DNA of 46,540 bases from a virus: the IMG/VR virus record IMGVR_UViG_3300021223_000018, positions 1 through 46,540 of that record; one strand, written 5' to 3'. The notes under the pieces are model-generated. The model searched no databases, was not told where the DNA came from, and was given only the letters and a program-made list of their open reading frames with translations. A program made the position numbers and the translations under genes. Below are positions 6,510 to 12,587 of the stretch, piece by piece. Within the stretch, counting starts at the first letter, position 1, and every line of letters starts with the position of its first letter.

Positions 6510-7253
6510 CTACACCTGCTGGTTTTTGTTTGCCGATTTGGTTATAGCCGCAAGCACCCCGTCAAAATTGGCCTTGGTTATGCTTGCAGGCTCGCCGTAC
6601 AGTTCTGCGAACTTTCCTTTCGCCGTCTCGCTGCACTTGTCTAGAAGAGCTTGAACCTGATGGGCCTGGGCGGGCGTGACCAGTTGATGGGGTGGCTCGA
6701 CATAGCCGTCATTGTCGTTGTCGTCGCCGCTGGTTATGTTCAGCAGGGCGCACATGACATAGCGCTTCCCGTATGTGGTAGTGGAGCCAACCGACTGCAC
6801 AGCGCTTCGCCCGGCGCCGATATCAAGCGGTAGGATCATTGTTGTTTCTTCGCGGTGACCGGCCTTGTGCATCAGAATGCCGGTGATGCTAACGCCGGCG
6901 GCCTGGTTGACGATTTTGAACGAAACGCCAAAGCCAAACTTGGCCATGACCGGGCGCACCGCATAGTTGATGTCGTCGAGGTCGGCGTACATCTTCTTTG
7001 TGTGCGTGTTCTCGGTGCGTTTTTCAACAGAAGGCATTTCGCATTGCATTTCTGCGAACGCAGCGTTGAAGGCCTCAAGTGCGGTTTTGGCTTCCATGCG
7101 ATCCTGAAGACTGATCAGACGCTCCAGCTTGTCCATGTCGCAGCGAGGGTCTAGGGCAAGCCTGCTGATGGTCGACAGCATGCTGATTTCCTGCGCTGGC
7201 TGGGAGACCATTTGGCGGTCGCGCTCCGGCGGCATAATGATTTCTGTGCTCAT
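6510..7253 (-). CDS. ERF-family single-strand annealing protein
   Basis: 247 residues. The ERF core is visible at about 55-165: ALEAFNAAFAEMQCEMPSVEK, then YADLDDINYAVRPVMAKFGFGVSF, and ILPLDIGAGRSAVQSVGSTTTYGKRY, which are hallmark stretches of P22 Erf-like annealing proteins. The acidic DDNDNDG linker is also typical and separates a small C-terminal helical domain. It anneals complementary single strands produced by the neighbouring exonuclease. Confidence 0.93.
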   Translation of the reverse strand: MSTEIIMPPERDRQMVSQPAQEISMLSTISRLALDPRCDMDKLERLISLQDRMEAKTALEAFNAAFAEMQCEMPSVEKRTENTHTKKMYADLDDINYAVRPVMAKFGFGVSFKIVNQAAGVSITGILMHKAGHREETTMILPLDIGAGRSAVQSVGSTTTYGKRYVMCALLNITSGDDNDNDGYVEPPHQLVTPAQAHQVQALLDKCSETAKGKFAELYGEPASITKANFDGVLAAITKSANKNQQV

Positions 7254-7260
7254 GGGAACC

Positions 7261-8421
7261 TCAGTATGAAATGGAGACGGCTGGAATCTTGCGCTGAGCG
7301 ATCAGGGTGACCGCTTGCTTGGCGCATTCCTCGGTCATACCGCCCGCGACAAACGCTTCCAGGGCGGCACGGTTGATCGACTTCTTGTGCTCAATGTCAG
7401 CTTCGCGGGCCCTGGCCTGCTCCAGTTCGAACGCTACGGCTGCGGCCTGACGTGCCAGTTCGTTCTTGCGGGCTTGCTCAACCGCCTGCGCCTGACGCTG
7501 CTCGGCGGCTATGCGCTCTTGCTCGGCGCGCTGCTCAGCGGCCAACTGATCAGCCTTTGCCTGCGCAGCTTGGCGCTCGGCCTGTTCTGCCTGTAGTTGC
7601 AGTTGAAGGCGCTGACGTTCGGCGGCGGCTTCTGCGTCGCGGGCGGCCTGCTCGGTTACCCGCTGGGCCGCCGCAGCTTGGTCGAGCAGTTCCTGTTCCC
7701 GGCGTGCTGCTTCGGCGCGCTCAGCCCGCGCACGCTCTTCTGCTTGCCGCTGAGCCTGTTCAGCCGCAACACGGGCAATCTCTGCATCGCGGTCGCGCTG
7801 GGCCTGGGCTTCTGCCTCGGCGCGCAGCCGGACCAACTCGGCTTGTTCGGCTTCGCGCTTCTGATGTTCATCGAAGGATGTCTTGAGCTTTTCCAGTGAT
7901 GTAGCCTTGGCGCGATGTGCTTCAGCCTCAAACTCTTCGAATTTCTCGTCGACGATGATCTTTTCTTCAAGCTCTCGGAAGAGCAGTTCGAACGGCTGCG
8001 GCTGGCCTCCTATCAGGCCAAGGCCGCAATCTTCAATATGGCGAATTATTGATTTGTGAAATTCGACCCGCGCTTCCTCGGCCTTCTCCCACTCCGTCAG
8101 CGGCTGTCTGGTGGCATCGCGCAGGGCATCCATCTTGTTGACGAACTCGCGCAGTTCCGCCTCGACCACCTTTGGCATTTCCTTCAGACGCTTTAGGTAG
8201 TCGCGGCCCGGCTTCTCGACAGCCGTCTTCGATTTGCTGACGGTTGCTGCCAGGCTGGCGATTCTGGCACGGCCCTTGGCAGTCTTGAGGTCCGGAACCT
8301 CGCCGGTTACTTCGGCTTTCACTGCGTCGAAGAACTGACTCAGGCCGCCAGCTACGTAAATGGCCGGCGCGTTGTCGGCGCTGATGTCGTCGATGGTTAC
8401 AGCAAGTTGATTTGCGGACAT
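7261..8421 (-). CDS. Coiled-coil phage protein, 386 aa
   Basis: Residues 1-150 look like the N-terminal part of DUF1351-like proteins (GRARIASLAATVSKSKTAVE ... KRLKEMPKVVEAELREFVN). Residues about 165-350 form an extreme Ala/Glu/Gln/Arg-rich coiled coil (repeated AEAQAQRDRDAEIARVAAEQ-like heptads). The short end domain FVAGGMTEECAKQAVTLIAQRKIPAV is conserved in related phage proteins. It sits directly upstream of the ERF/exonuclease pair and is often found there, so a helper role in recombination is possible but unproven. Confidence 0.75.
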   Translation of the reverse strand: MSANQLAVTIDDISADNAPAIYVAGGLSQFFDAVKAEVTGEVPDLKTAKGRARIASLAATVSKSKTAVEKPGRDYLKRLKEMPKVVEAELREFVNKMDALRDATRQPLTEWEKAEEARVEFHKSIIRHIEDCGLGLIGGQPQPFELLFRELEEKIIVDEKFEEFEAEAHRAKATSLEKLKTSFDEHQKREAEQAELVRLRAEAEAQAQRDRDAEIARVAAEQAQRQAEERARAERAEAARREQELLDQAAAAQRVTEQAARDAEAAAERQRLQLQLQAEQAERQAAQAKADQLAAEQRAEQERIAAEQRQAQAVEQARKNELARQAAAVAFELEQARAREADIEHKKSINRAALEAFVAGGMTEECAKQAVTLIAQRKIPAVSISY

Positions 8422-8427
8422 GACTAT

Positions 8428-8447
8428 CTCTCCGCGCCACCGGAGAG
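8428..8447 (-). promoter_or_regulatory. Hairpin covering the ribosome site of the coiled-coil gene
   Basis: CTCTCCG (8428-8434) pairs perfectly with CGGAGAG (8441-8447) around a 6-nt loop. On the minus-strand mRNA, the arm nearer the start codon (CGGAGAG, complement of 8428-8434) is the only good Shine-Dalgarno for the ATG at 8421. Folding would hide it, so translation may depend on opening of the hairpin. Confidence 0.4.
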
Positions 8448-8462
8448 GGGCGCCGTAAGTGT

Positions 8463-8579
8463 TTAGGAGGTGATTCGATCAGCGAGCGCGCCGAGCAGCA
8501 TCAGGAAAGTAAAGAGTGCGAGGGCTATGGCAGACCCGCGCCAGAAGCAGTAGCGCTTGGCTCTTTGGTAATTGGTCAT
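8463..8579 (-). CDS. Single-span membrane mini-protein, 38 aa
   Basis: MTNYQRAKRYCFWRGSAIAL followed by a hydrophobic helix (about 17-33) and a short tail ADRITS. The positive N-terminus suggests N-in topology. The ATG at 8579 overlaps the upstream stop by 4 bp and GAGGG precedes it. Role unknown. Confidence 0.55.
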   Translation of the reverse strand: MTNYQRAKRYCFWRGSAIALALFTFLMLLGALADRITS

Positions 8580-8812
8580 GGCTCGACCCTCATTTCCGAA
8601 AGGATTTTGAGGTGGGTCTTCCAGTGACTGCGCGAGCCCCATGAGCAGCCGACTGGCTCAAGGTAGGCGCATGGCTTGCCGCCGAACGACGAGCCGGAGT
8701 GGCGTGCGATTCGGTATCGACTGCCATCCTTACGGATAAGCGTCTTTCCTTTGAGGTGCACAATCTCTTCAGGCCATTCACCATCAACAAACCTGCGGAA
8801 TACGTCGTTCAT
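8576..8812 (-). CDS. Hypothetical protein, 78 aa
   Basis: 78 residues from MNDVFRRFVDGEWPEEIVHL. The middle (KGKTLIRKDGSRYRIARHS) is beta-rich, and GKPCAYLEPVGCSWGS contains two cysteines. The start at 8812 was preferred over 8866 because AAGGTGAG precedes it and because it overlaps the 45-aa gene by 4 bp. No family recognised. Confidence 0.6.
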   Translation of the reverse strand: MNDVFRRFVDGEWPEEIVHLKGKTLIRKDGSRYRIARHSGSSFGGKPCAYLEPVGCSWGSRSHWKTHLKILSEMRVEP

Positions 8813-8946
8813 ACGCTCACCTTGCAAGTCCAGCGGCCCGCCCGTGTCCGGGGCTGCTGAATCCATTTCACGTCGACAAAAAGCAAGAAGCCTCGATTTC
8901 TCAAGGCTTCCACGATTCCTTCAAATGATCCGGCGATGATGGTCAT
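8809..8946 (-). CDS. Small hypothetical protein, 45 aa
   Basis: 45 residues (MTIIAGSFEGIVEALRNRGF...). The opening resembles phage 'IVEAL..RGY.L' peptides. ATG at 8946 and TGA at 8809-8811 both lie in 4-bp overlaps with the neighbours, which is the main support. Function unknown. Confidence 0.5.
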   Translation of the reverse strand: MTIIAGSFEGIVEALRNRGFLLFVDVKWIQQPRTRAGRWTCKVSV

Positions 8947-9152
8947 AGTGCCTCTCCTTGCCGCGTGCGAACCGCGATACGCCTGACGCGCTCGCAGAAG
9001 TGTTTGAACTCTTCAGGGTCTATTGCGTGGACCGAGAAGTAGCTGACGATCATCGCTTCAGCCTTTGCCTCGGCGACTTCACCGGCGCCGGGCAGCAGCA
9101 TTGTTTCGATGGCTGACTCAATGGCCTGGATGGCGACGGTGTGGTTGTTCAC
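8943..9152 (-). CDS. Hypothetical protein, 69 aa
   Basis: 69 residues, two helices (HTVAIQAIESAIETMLL and DPEEFKHFCERVRRIAVRT). Acidic-to-basic profile, no recognised domain. Overlaps both neighbours by 4 bp in the leftward operon. Confidence 0.65.
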   Translation of the reverse strand: MNNHTVAIQAIESAIETMLLPGAGEVAEAKAEAMIVSYFSVHAIDPEEFKHFCERVRRIAVRTRQGEAL

Positions 9153-9574
9153 AGTTCGTCGTCCTCGGCTTGGGCGATCAGTGCGTCCGCCGCGAGGGGC
9201 TTAAGAAGGACCTCAGCTATTTCGCCAAGCTTTCCCAGCGGGTGGTCGCTGTAGCCCAGCAGGTCAGTTGCCGAGGTCTTATCTGGCCTACCGCCATGCA
9301 TCGTTCCGATCACGAGCCAGCCGAGCGACGGGGTACCAACCTTGCAGTCTGCCAAGCGGCCGTTCACGTACTCATCAACTGCCAGCGCGAACTGATCGGC
9401 TGTCACGCCCTGCGGTGCGTTCATACGGCGCTGGAACGAAACGCTGACGCCTCGCAGCAGGTTCTCGGCTGCGTTGTACAGCCACTCACTACGCGCAATC
9501 TCCTGCGGGCTCTCGCTTACTGAAGGCGGCTGACGGTTTTCGTAGTTCAACTGAGCAATCAATGCTGCGTTCAT
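9149..9574 (-). CDS. Hypothetical phage protein, 141 aa
   Basis: 141 residues (MNAALIAQLNYENRQPPSVS...). Helical N-terminal half with RSEWLYNAAENLLRG, then a part with LGWLVIGTMHGGRPDK, and an acidic end (AQAEDDEL). Not recognised. The start has GGAGGCGACC upstream on the minus strand, a good ribosome site. Confidence 0.7.
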   Translation of the reverse strand: MNAALIAQLNYENRQPPSVSESPQEIARSEWLYNAAENLLRGVSVSFQRRMNAPQGVTADQFALAVDEYVNGRLADCKVGTPSLGWLVIGTMHGGRPDKTSATDLLGYSDHPLGKLGEIAEVLLKPLAADALIAQAEDDEL

Positions 9575-9602
9575 GGTCGCCTCCAGATCGGCGTGGTGGT
9601 GA

Positions 9603-9731
9603 TCAGTAGCGAGTCAGGTATCCGTCATAGTTCAGAACCCGAAGGATTGGGTTTCGCTTGCGGTGTAGGGATCCCAGCTGGCTGAAACAGATATCGAGAT
9701 ATGACTGCTTAAAGCGCTTCCACTTCTTCAT
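9603..9731 (-). CDS. Small basic protein, 42 aa
   Basis: MKKWKRFKQSYLDICFSQL ... LNYDGYLTRY; strongly basic, aromatic. TGGAGAT lies upstream of the ATG at 9731. Basic peptides of this size in phage early operons often bind nucleic acid or host enzymes; no assignment is possible here. Confidence 0.5.
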   Translation of the reverse strand: MKKWKRFKQSYLDICFSQLGSLHRKRNPILRVLNYDGYLTRY

Positions 9732-9744
9732 GACCAATCTCCAG

Positions 9745-9870
9745 TCAGGCGATATACCCGCCCGGCATAGTCCGAACAATTTTCCGCGCTACCGGGTGAT
9801 GCATCTGACCTTTGGCGCAGTCGTGTAAGTCGGGGCGGGGCTTGCGGGGTTGTCTTGGGGTGCGCTTCAT
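9745..9870 (-). CDS. Small basic Pro-rich protein, 41 aa
   Basis: MKRTPRQPRKPRPDLHDCAK ... MPGGYIA. Arginine/proline-rich N-terminus. It starts 6 bp after the stop of the DUF551 gene. The ribosome site is weak. Short MKRTPR-type peptides are frequent in Pseudomonas phages, but no function is known to me. Confidence 0.45.
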   Translation of the reverse strand: MKRTPRQPRKPRPDLHDCAKGQMHHPVARKIVRTMPGGYIA

Positions 9871-9876
9871 GGCGGG

Positions 9877-10134
9877 TTACTCGGTGGGTGGGGCCGGCAG
9901 GTATTGCCAGTGGGTCACGCCGTTGCTCAGATACATCTGCGTGTAGAGCTGGGTGCCAGCCTCGTCCAGGCCGCAGGTCACATCCCCGATGTAGTCTTGG
10001 ATGTGAACCATGTCTATGCCGCCTTTCGGCCATGCATGGCTTTCACCGTGAGGCGAAGTCCCGTCGGCGTATGCCAGTACTGAGTCATCTTTCAGCTCGG
10101 GCAGTTTGTCGCTTACCTTGATCCAATCGCTCAT
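9877..10134 (-). CDS. DUF551 domain protein, 85 aa
   Basis: Opens SDWIKVSDKLPELKDDSVLAY and ends with VTHWQYLPAPPTE, matching the DUF551 pattern (W-I-V at the front, T-HW--LP-PP at the end). DUF551 proteins are small and common in phages and have no established function. Start at 10134 with TGGAGGTCGCC upstream. Confidence 0.8.
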   Translation of the reverse strand: MSDWIKVSDKLPELKDDSVLAYADGTSPHGESHAWPKGGIDMVHIQDYIGDVTCGLDEAGTQLYTQMYLSNGVTHWQYLPAPPTE

Positions 10135-10155
10135 GGCGACCTCCAGTGTTTGGGG

Positions 10156-10395
10156 TTAGGCGGAATGCGACAAAAATTCGTGAATCTTGTCTTCGCCAAT
10201 GGCTTCGAGGATGTCGTCGTGGTTGTCGTTTTTCAGCAGCCACTCGCGCACCACGTCGACGTCAAGGTCGTGCAGGCGAACATCATCTGGCAGCTCATCG
10301 GCAACCGACTGGGCATCAACCTCAATGGTTGCGTAGACGCCATTTCGGCCGTGAGGCTCGACGGACAAGCTGCTCACTTCAACGCTAATTTCCAT
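10156..10395 (-). CDS. Hypothetical acidic protein, 79 aa
   Basis: 79 residues starting MEISVEVSSLSVEPHGRNG; beta strands, then an acidic helical half (VREWLLKNDNHDDILEAIGED). The start at 10395 is chosen for the GGAGAGAG six bases upstream. It is the first gene after the long non-coding block, just beyond a hairpin terminator, so its expression needs read-through or a local promoter. Confidence 0.65.
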   Translation of the reverse strand: MEISVEVSSLSVEPHGRNGVYATIEVDAQSVADELPDDVRLHDLDVDVVREWLLKNDNHDDILEAIGEDKIHEFLSHSA

Positions 10396-10436
10396 GACTC
10401 TCTCCATTCGTTGGTTCACCCGGTTAGAGGGCGTAA

Positions 10437-10462
10437 AAAAGCCCAGTCGAAACTGGGCTTTT
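10437..10462. terminator. Bidirectional hairpin terminator
   Basis: AAAAGCCCAGT (10437-10447) pairs with ACTGGGCTTTT (10452-10462) around CGAA: an 11-bp perfect stem. It has T-runs on both strands (TTTTTT on the minus strand). It lies inside the leftward operon, so it should stop unmodified polymerase and may be passed by antitermination. Confidence 0.75.
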
Positions 10463-10987
10463 CCCTCTTTACGTAACAAGCCTGCCGGGCGCATGTGGCG
10501 TCGGGCAGCTATTGGCTAGTCCATGATGGTGATCCTCGGCTGTTCGCTCACTGGGAAGGCAGTGGCCACCTATTGAATGGGTGATGCAAATGACCGGAGC
10601 TGATCCCGGCATGACTGGACTCAAACCAGCCTACGTTTAACGATCTAAAGCACGTCAATTCGTCAGCATCAAGCGGGTCTGACCGTTCCACCGTTACCGG
10701 CGGACTATGCTTTAGCATCCGATCCCTGAACTACATCAGGGGTGTTTTCCCGTACGTGAGGCCCGTCAGCCCGGGCATTCATCTGCATCGGGGATCACCC
10801 TGCAAATCTGCCTTTCTCTTGCTGTCGATTGCGGCTTCCGGTTGCCACACCGGTTATGTTTGCTCGACATGCAGAGGACATTGACAATTCACAAGGTGAT
10901 CCCCGATGCAGCCTCTCCCCACACGGGTCTCCCCAAGGAAAGGATCGGGCCAATTTTCGTCTGGCTGACGTGCAAGGAGAGGGTTGA
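10463..10987. other. 525-bp non-coding block with many hairpins
   Basis: No credible gene on either strand, in an operon where genes otherwise overlap. Small hairpins on the plus strand are CTGG/CCAG (10615-10629), GTCAG/CTGAC (10662-10683), ATGC/GCAT (10707-10718) and CCCTGA/TCAGGG (10724-10741, followed by GTGTTTT). The large palindrome 10783-10911 is listed separately. This suggests a structured RNA or a regulatory leader; no known RNA family was recognised. Confidence 0.5.
10783..10911. repeat. Nested palindrome with 17-bp perfect arms
   Basis: CTGCATCGGGGATCACC (10783-10799) is the exact reverse complement of 10895-10911. Inside it are nested pairs TCTGC/GCAGA (10807-10811 with 10871-10875), TGTCGA/TCGACA (10823-10828 with 10864-10869) and CCGGT/ACCGG (10838-10842 with 10849-10853, 6-nt loop). 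All nest in one order, so the 129 bases could fold as a single long rod. No terminal duplication or transposase is seen. Confidence 0.7.
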
Positions 10988-11752
10988 TCAGTCGTAGAGG
11001 CCGTAGCTGAAATCGTTTTCGTCGCAATCAATAACTAGCTGCGCACCACCGAAGTACAGGGCTGCCGTGAGTTTTTCCCACTTACTATTGATCATAAAAT
11101 TCCGGCCAATAGGCTTACCCTCAAGCTTGGCGCTGTACACCTCGCCATACTCGTGCTTCTCCGTGTTCTCGCCCTTAATACTGACGCTGATGCGGTTGTC
11201 ACAATCCCACTCGGTGCTCTTCCGGTCGCTGCCGTAGCGAGAGCTGCGATCCTCTGGTGCTGGATCAAAGCAAATGTGCAGATGCTTAATGCTGGAGTAG
11301 CTGGTTTCATGCTCGCGAATACTGATGCGAGGACTATCCCAGCGTTCATCCACGGCGCGCTCTTTATGGGCTTCCACGAACTCTTCCAGTAGCTCTCTAA
11401 GGCTTACAAACTCAGGCACGATGTCGTCTTTCAGTGCCTCGTCGATTGCTGCCTGCGAGCGACGTAGAATTTCCCCAGTAACACCCGAGGACTCCCACTG
11501 TGTTTTCAGCGCAGTGGCGATCAGATCGTTGTAGCGAGTCAGTTCAAACAGGTCGCTGACGTTGGACGGGAGGGCGTCCTTGATTGCCTGACTGACCAGC
11601 TTGCCCATGTCGCTGTAGCTGCGGAAGCTGTCTTTGATGATGTCGGTGAACATGCTTTCCACATGTTTATCGATGATTTCTGATGGCTTGCCGCTATCTG
11701 TGAACCGGACAACGCCATCCATCAGCATGGATTGAAGTGTTTGTTCGCTCAT
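10988..11752 (-). CDS. Hypothetical protein, first gene of leftward operon
   Basis: 254 residues, not recognised. The N-terminal half is helical (IIDKHVESMFTDIIKDSFRS ... LREL LEEFVEAHKER region). The C-terminal half is beta-rich and acidic, ending QLVIDCDENDFSYGLYD. The start at 11752 is preferred (GGAG 6 bases before) over an upstream in-frame ATG at 11815. It occupies the place where lambda has N, but it is far larger and not Arg-rich, so it is unlikely to be an N homologue. Confidence 0.7.
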   Translation of the reverse strand: MSEQTLQSMLMDGVVRFTDSGKPSEIIDKHVESMFTDIIKDSFRSYSDMGKLVSQAIKDALPSNVSDLFELTRYNDLIATALKTQWESSGVTGEILRRSQAAIDEALKDDIVPEFVSLRELLEEFVEAHKERAVDERWDSPRISIREHETSYSSIKHLHICFDPAPEDRSSRYGSDRKSTEWDCDNRISVSIKGENTEKHEYGEVYSAKLEGKPIGRNFMINSKWEKLTAALYFGGAQLVIDCDENDFSYGLYD

Positions 11753-12120
11753 TTGGTGCTCCGTGCTTGTCGGGTTTGGTTGGCTTCCAAATACCTCCAG
11801 GGGGTCTAGAGGCATTTGTGAAACCAGATGGCTACCTGAATCAGCAGGGAGCCATCTGCGAGCCGTGAGCAGCTACTGGCTGCACTCACTGGCTTGAATC
11901 GAATGTCATGACAGCCGCGAATTCCCGCTATCACTCCGCTTACCAGCCCTTCCGCGCTGGACCGAGGGAGGCCCTCGTGGACCCAGGCTCACTGTGCTGG
12001 GTCGCGTAACAGGTTCTGGCTTCTCGAGGCCTGCCGGCGAACCGGACTTGAAACTAAAGAGCGGCGGGTCTTGTGAGGCCCTATCCGTCTTGCTCTTGTG
12101 TTTGAAGTGCAAGTCGGCTT
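11753..12120 (-). promoter_or_regulatory. Structured leader of the leftward transcript
   Basis: About 370 bp between the candidate leftward promoter and the first leftward gene, without a convincing gene. Strong hairpins: GACCCAG/CTGGGTC (11980-12003), CGAGGG/CCCTCG (11963-11977), GTGAG-CAGC/GCTG-CTCAC (11865-11889) and CAGATGGCT/AGCCATCTG (11825-11858, with inner CCTG/CAGG). No N-like gene is visible, so an RNA-based control is conceivable, but this is inference. Confidence 0.45.
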
Positions 12121-12164
12121 GCATCTATAAAAGCATGCTGGTGTTTTGAATGCAAGCAAGCTTG
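12110..12164. promoter_or_regulatory. OL-like cluster of three repressor operators
   Basis: Three sites related to CAAGCATGCTTG: CAAGTCGGCTTG (12110-12121, both half-sites intact), AAAGCATGCTGG (12130-12141, 10 of 12) and CAAGCAAGCTTG (12153-12164, 11 of 12). Centres are 20 and 23 bp apart. The same motif occurs between cI and cro, so CI and Cro probably bind both clusters, as in lambda. Confidence 0.7.
12127..12155 (-). promoter_or_regulatory. Candidate leftward early promoter (PL)
   Basis: On the minus strand TTGCAT (12150-12155) and TTTTAT (12127-12132) are spaced 17 bp. The -35 overlaps the right operator and the spacer/-10 overlaps the middle one, so repressor binding would block it. 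Match to consensus is only moderate. Confidence 0.4.
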
Positions 12165-12170
12165 TATAAT
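12165..12170 (+). promoter_or_regulatory. Candidate -10 box of the rightward SOS promoter
   Basis: A perfect TATAAT, 53 bp before the DUF1654-like start, directly followed by the LexA box; the expected start point would fall in that box. The -35 region (around 12142-12147, TGTTTT) is poor and lies near an operator, so CI may also affect it. Confidence 0.45.
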
Positions 12171-12177
12171 TATTTTG

Positions 12178-12197
12178 TACTGTATGTACATACAGTG
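12178..12197. promoter_or_regulatory. LexA (SOS) box
   Basis: TACTGTATGTACATACAGTG: a perfect 16-bp palindrome CTGTATGTACATACAG (12180-12195) with CTG-N10-CAG geometry, close to the enterobacterial and Pseudomonas SOS box. It lies 20 bp before the DUF1654-like gene, so LexA should repress that gene until DNA damage. Confidence 0.85.
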
Positions 12198-12217
12198 TCG
12201 AAAAGGGAGTGATAGGC

Positions 12218-12535
12218 ATGGCGAAGAAGCAGATAAAGCAGGCTGTTAAGCAGGAGATGAGCGGGATGGAGCGGCTCGGGTTGCGAGTCTCATCGATGAT
12301 TAATCATCCTGTGGCTCAGGACCGGCGGTGGGTGACGATCCACCGTCTAGGAGCAGACGGGGATCGAGAGTGGGAAGAGGTGTTAGGGCTACTATCTGAA
12401 ACTGATGGGATAGAGATGGTGTTCAATGATGAAGATGAGTCGGTGACCTTAAAGTGGGAGGCCTCCTCAGAAAACGACCGGCAAGTCGAAGCGCATGATG
12501 AATTTCAATCGGTGGAGGAGGCCGCGCCTTTCTAG
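12218..12535 (+). CDS. DUF1654-like, probably SOS-induced protein
   Basis: 105 residues. The segment MSGMERLGLRVSSMINHPVAQ then RRWVTIHRLGADGDREWEEVLGLL ... DESVTLKWE follows the DUF1654 pattern known from Pseudomonas and its phages (recognised by eye). Function is not established. It is preceded by a LexA box and a perfect -10. GGGAG 8 bases upstream selects the ATG at 12218. It is convergent with cI and separated from it by a hairpin terminator. By position it may be an SOS-triggered antirepressor or host modulator, like Tum of phage 186; that is inference. Confidence 0.75.
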   Translation: MAKKQIKQAVKQEMSGMERLGLRVSSMINHPVAQDRRWVTIHRLGADGDREWEEVLGLLSETDGIEMVFNDEDESVTLKWEASSENDRQVEAHDEFQSVEEAAPF

Positions 12536-12546
12536 CAGGCAACAAA

Positions 12547-12569
12547 AAGCCCGGCGGTTGGCCGGGCTT
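12547..12569. terminator. Terminator between convergent DUF1654-like gene and cI
   Basis: AAGCCCGGC (12547-12555) pairs with GCCGGGCTT (12561-12569), loop GGTTG. The minus-strand side continues into TTTTTGTTG, so it is best suited to end the cI transcript and is weaker for the rightward one. Confidence 0.8.
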
Positions 12570-12587
12570 CCTATGACGCTTTGAGAA

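Noticed and set aside
10600-10720. tRNA-like stretch on the minus strand (CTGG-TTTGAGT-CCAG resembles a T-arm)
   Set aside because: No matching acceptor stem, no 5-7-5 anticodon arm with T33, and the T-loop lacks the invariant C56; kept only as part of the non-coding block.
10783-10911. Interpretation of the palindrome as a small transposable element (MITE)
   Set aside because: No target duplication was found at its ends, the interior is itself paired, and no other copy was noticed in the window.
10795-11031. 78-aa minus-strand ORF across the palindrome
   Set aside because: Low-quality composition, no ribosome site, and it overlaps the end of the 254-aa gene and the inverted repeat; treated as a chance frame.
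11906-12124. 72-aa basic minus-strand ORF in the leftward leader as an N-like antiterminator
   Set aside because: Its ATG would fall at or before the expected transcription start, it has no ribosome site, and the strong hairpins of the leader explain the base composition better.
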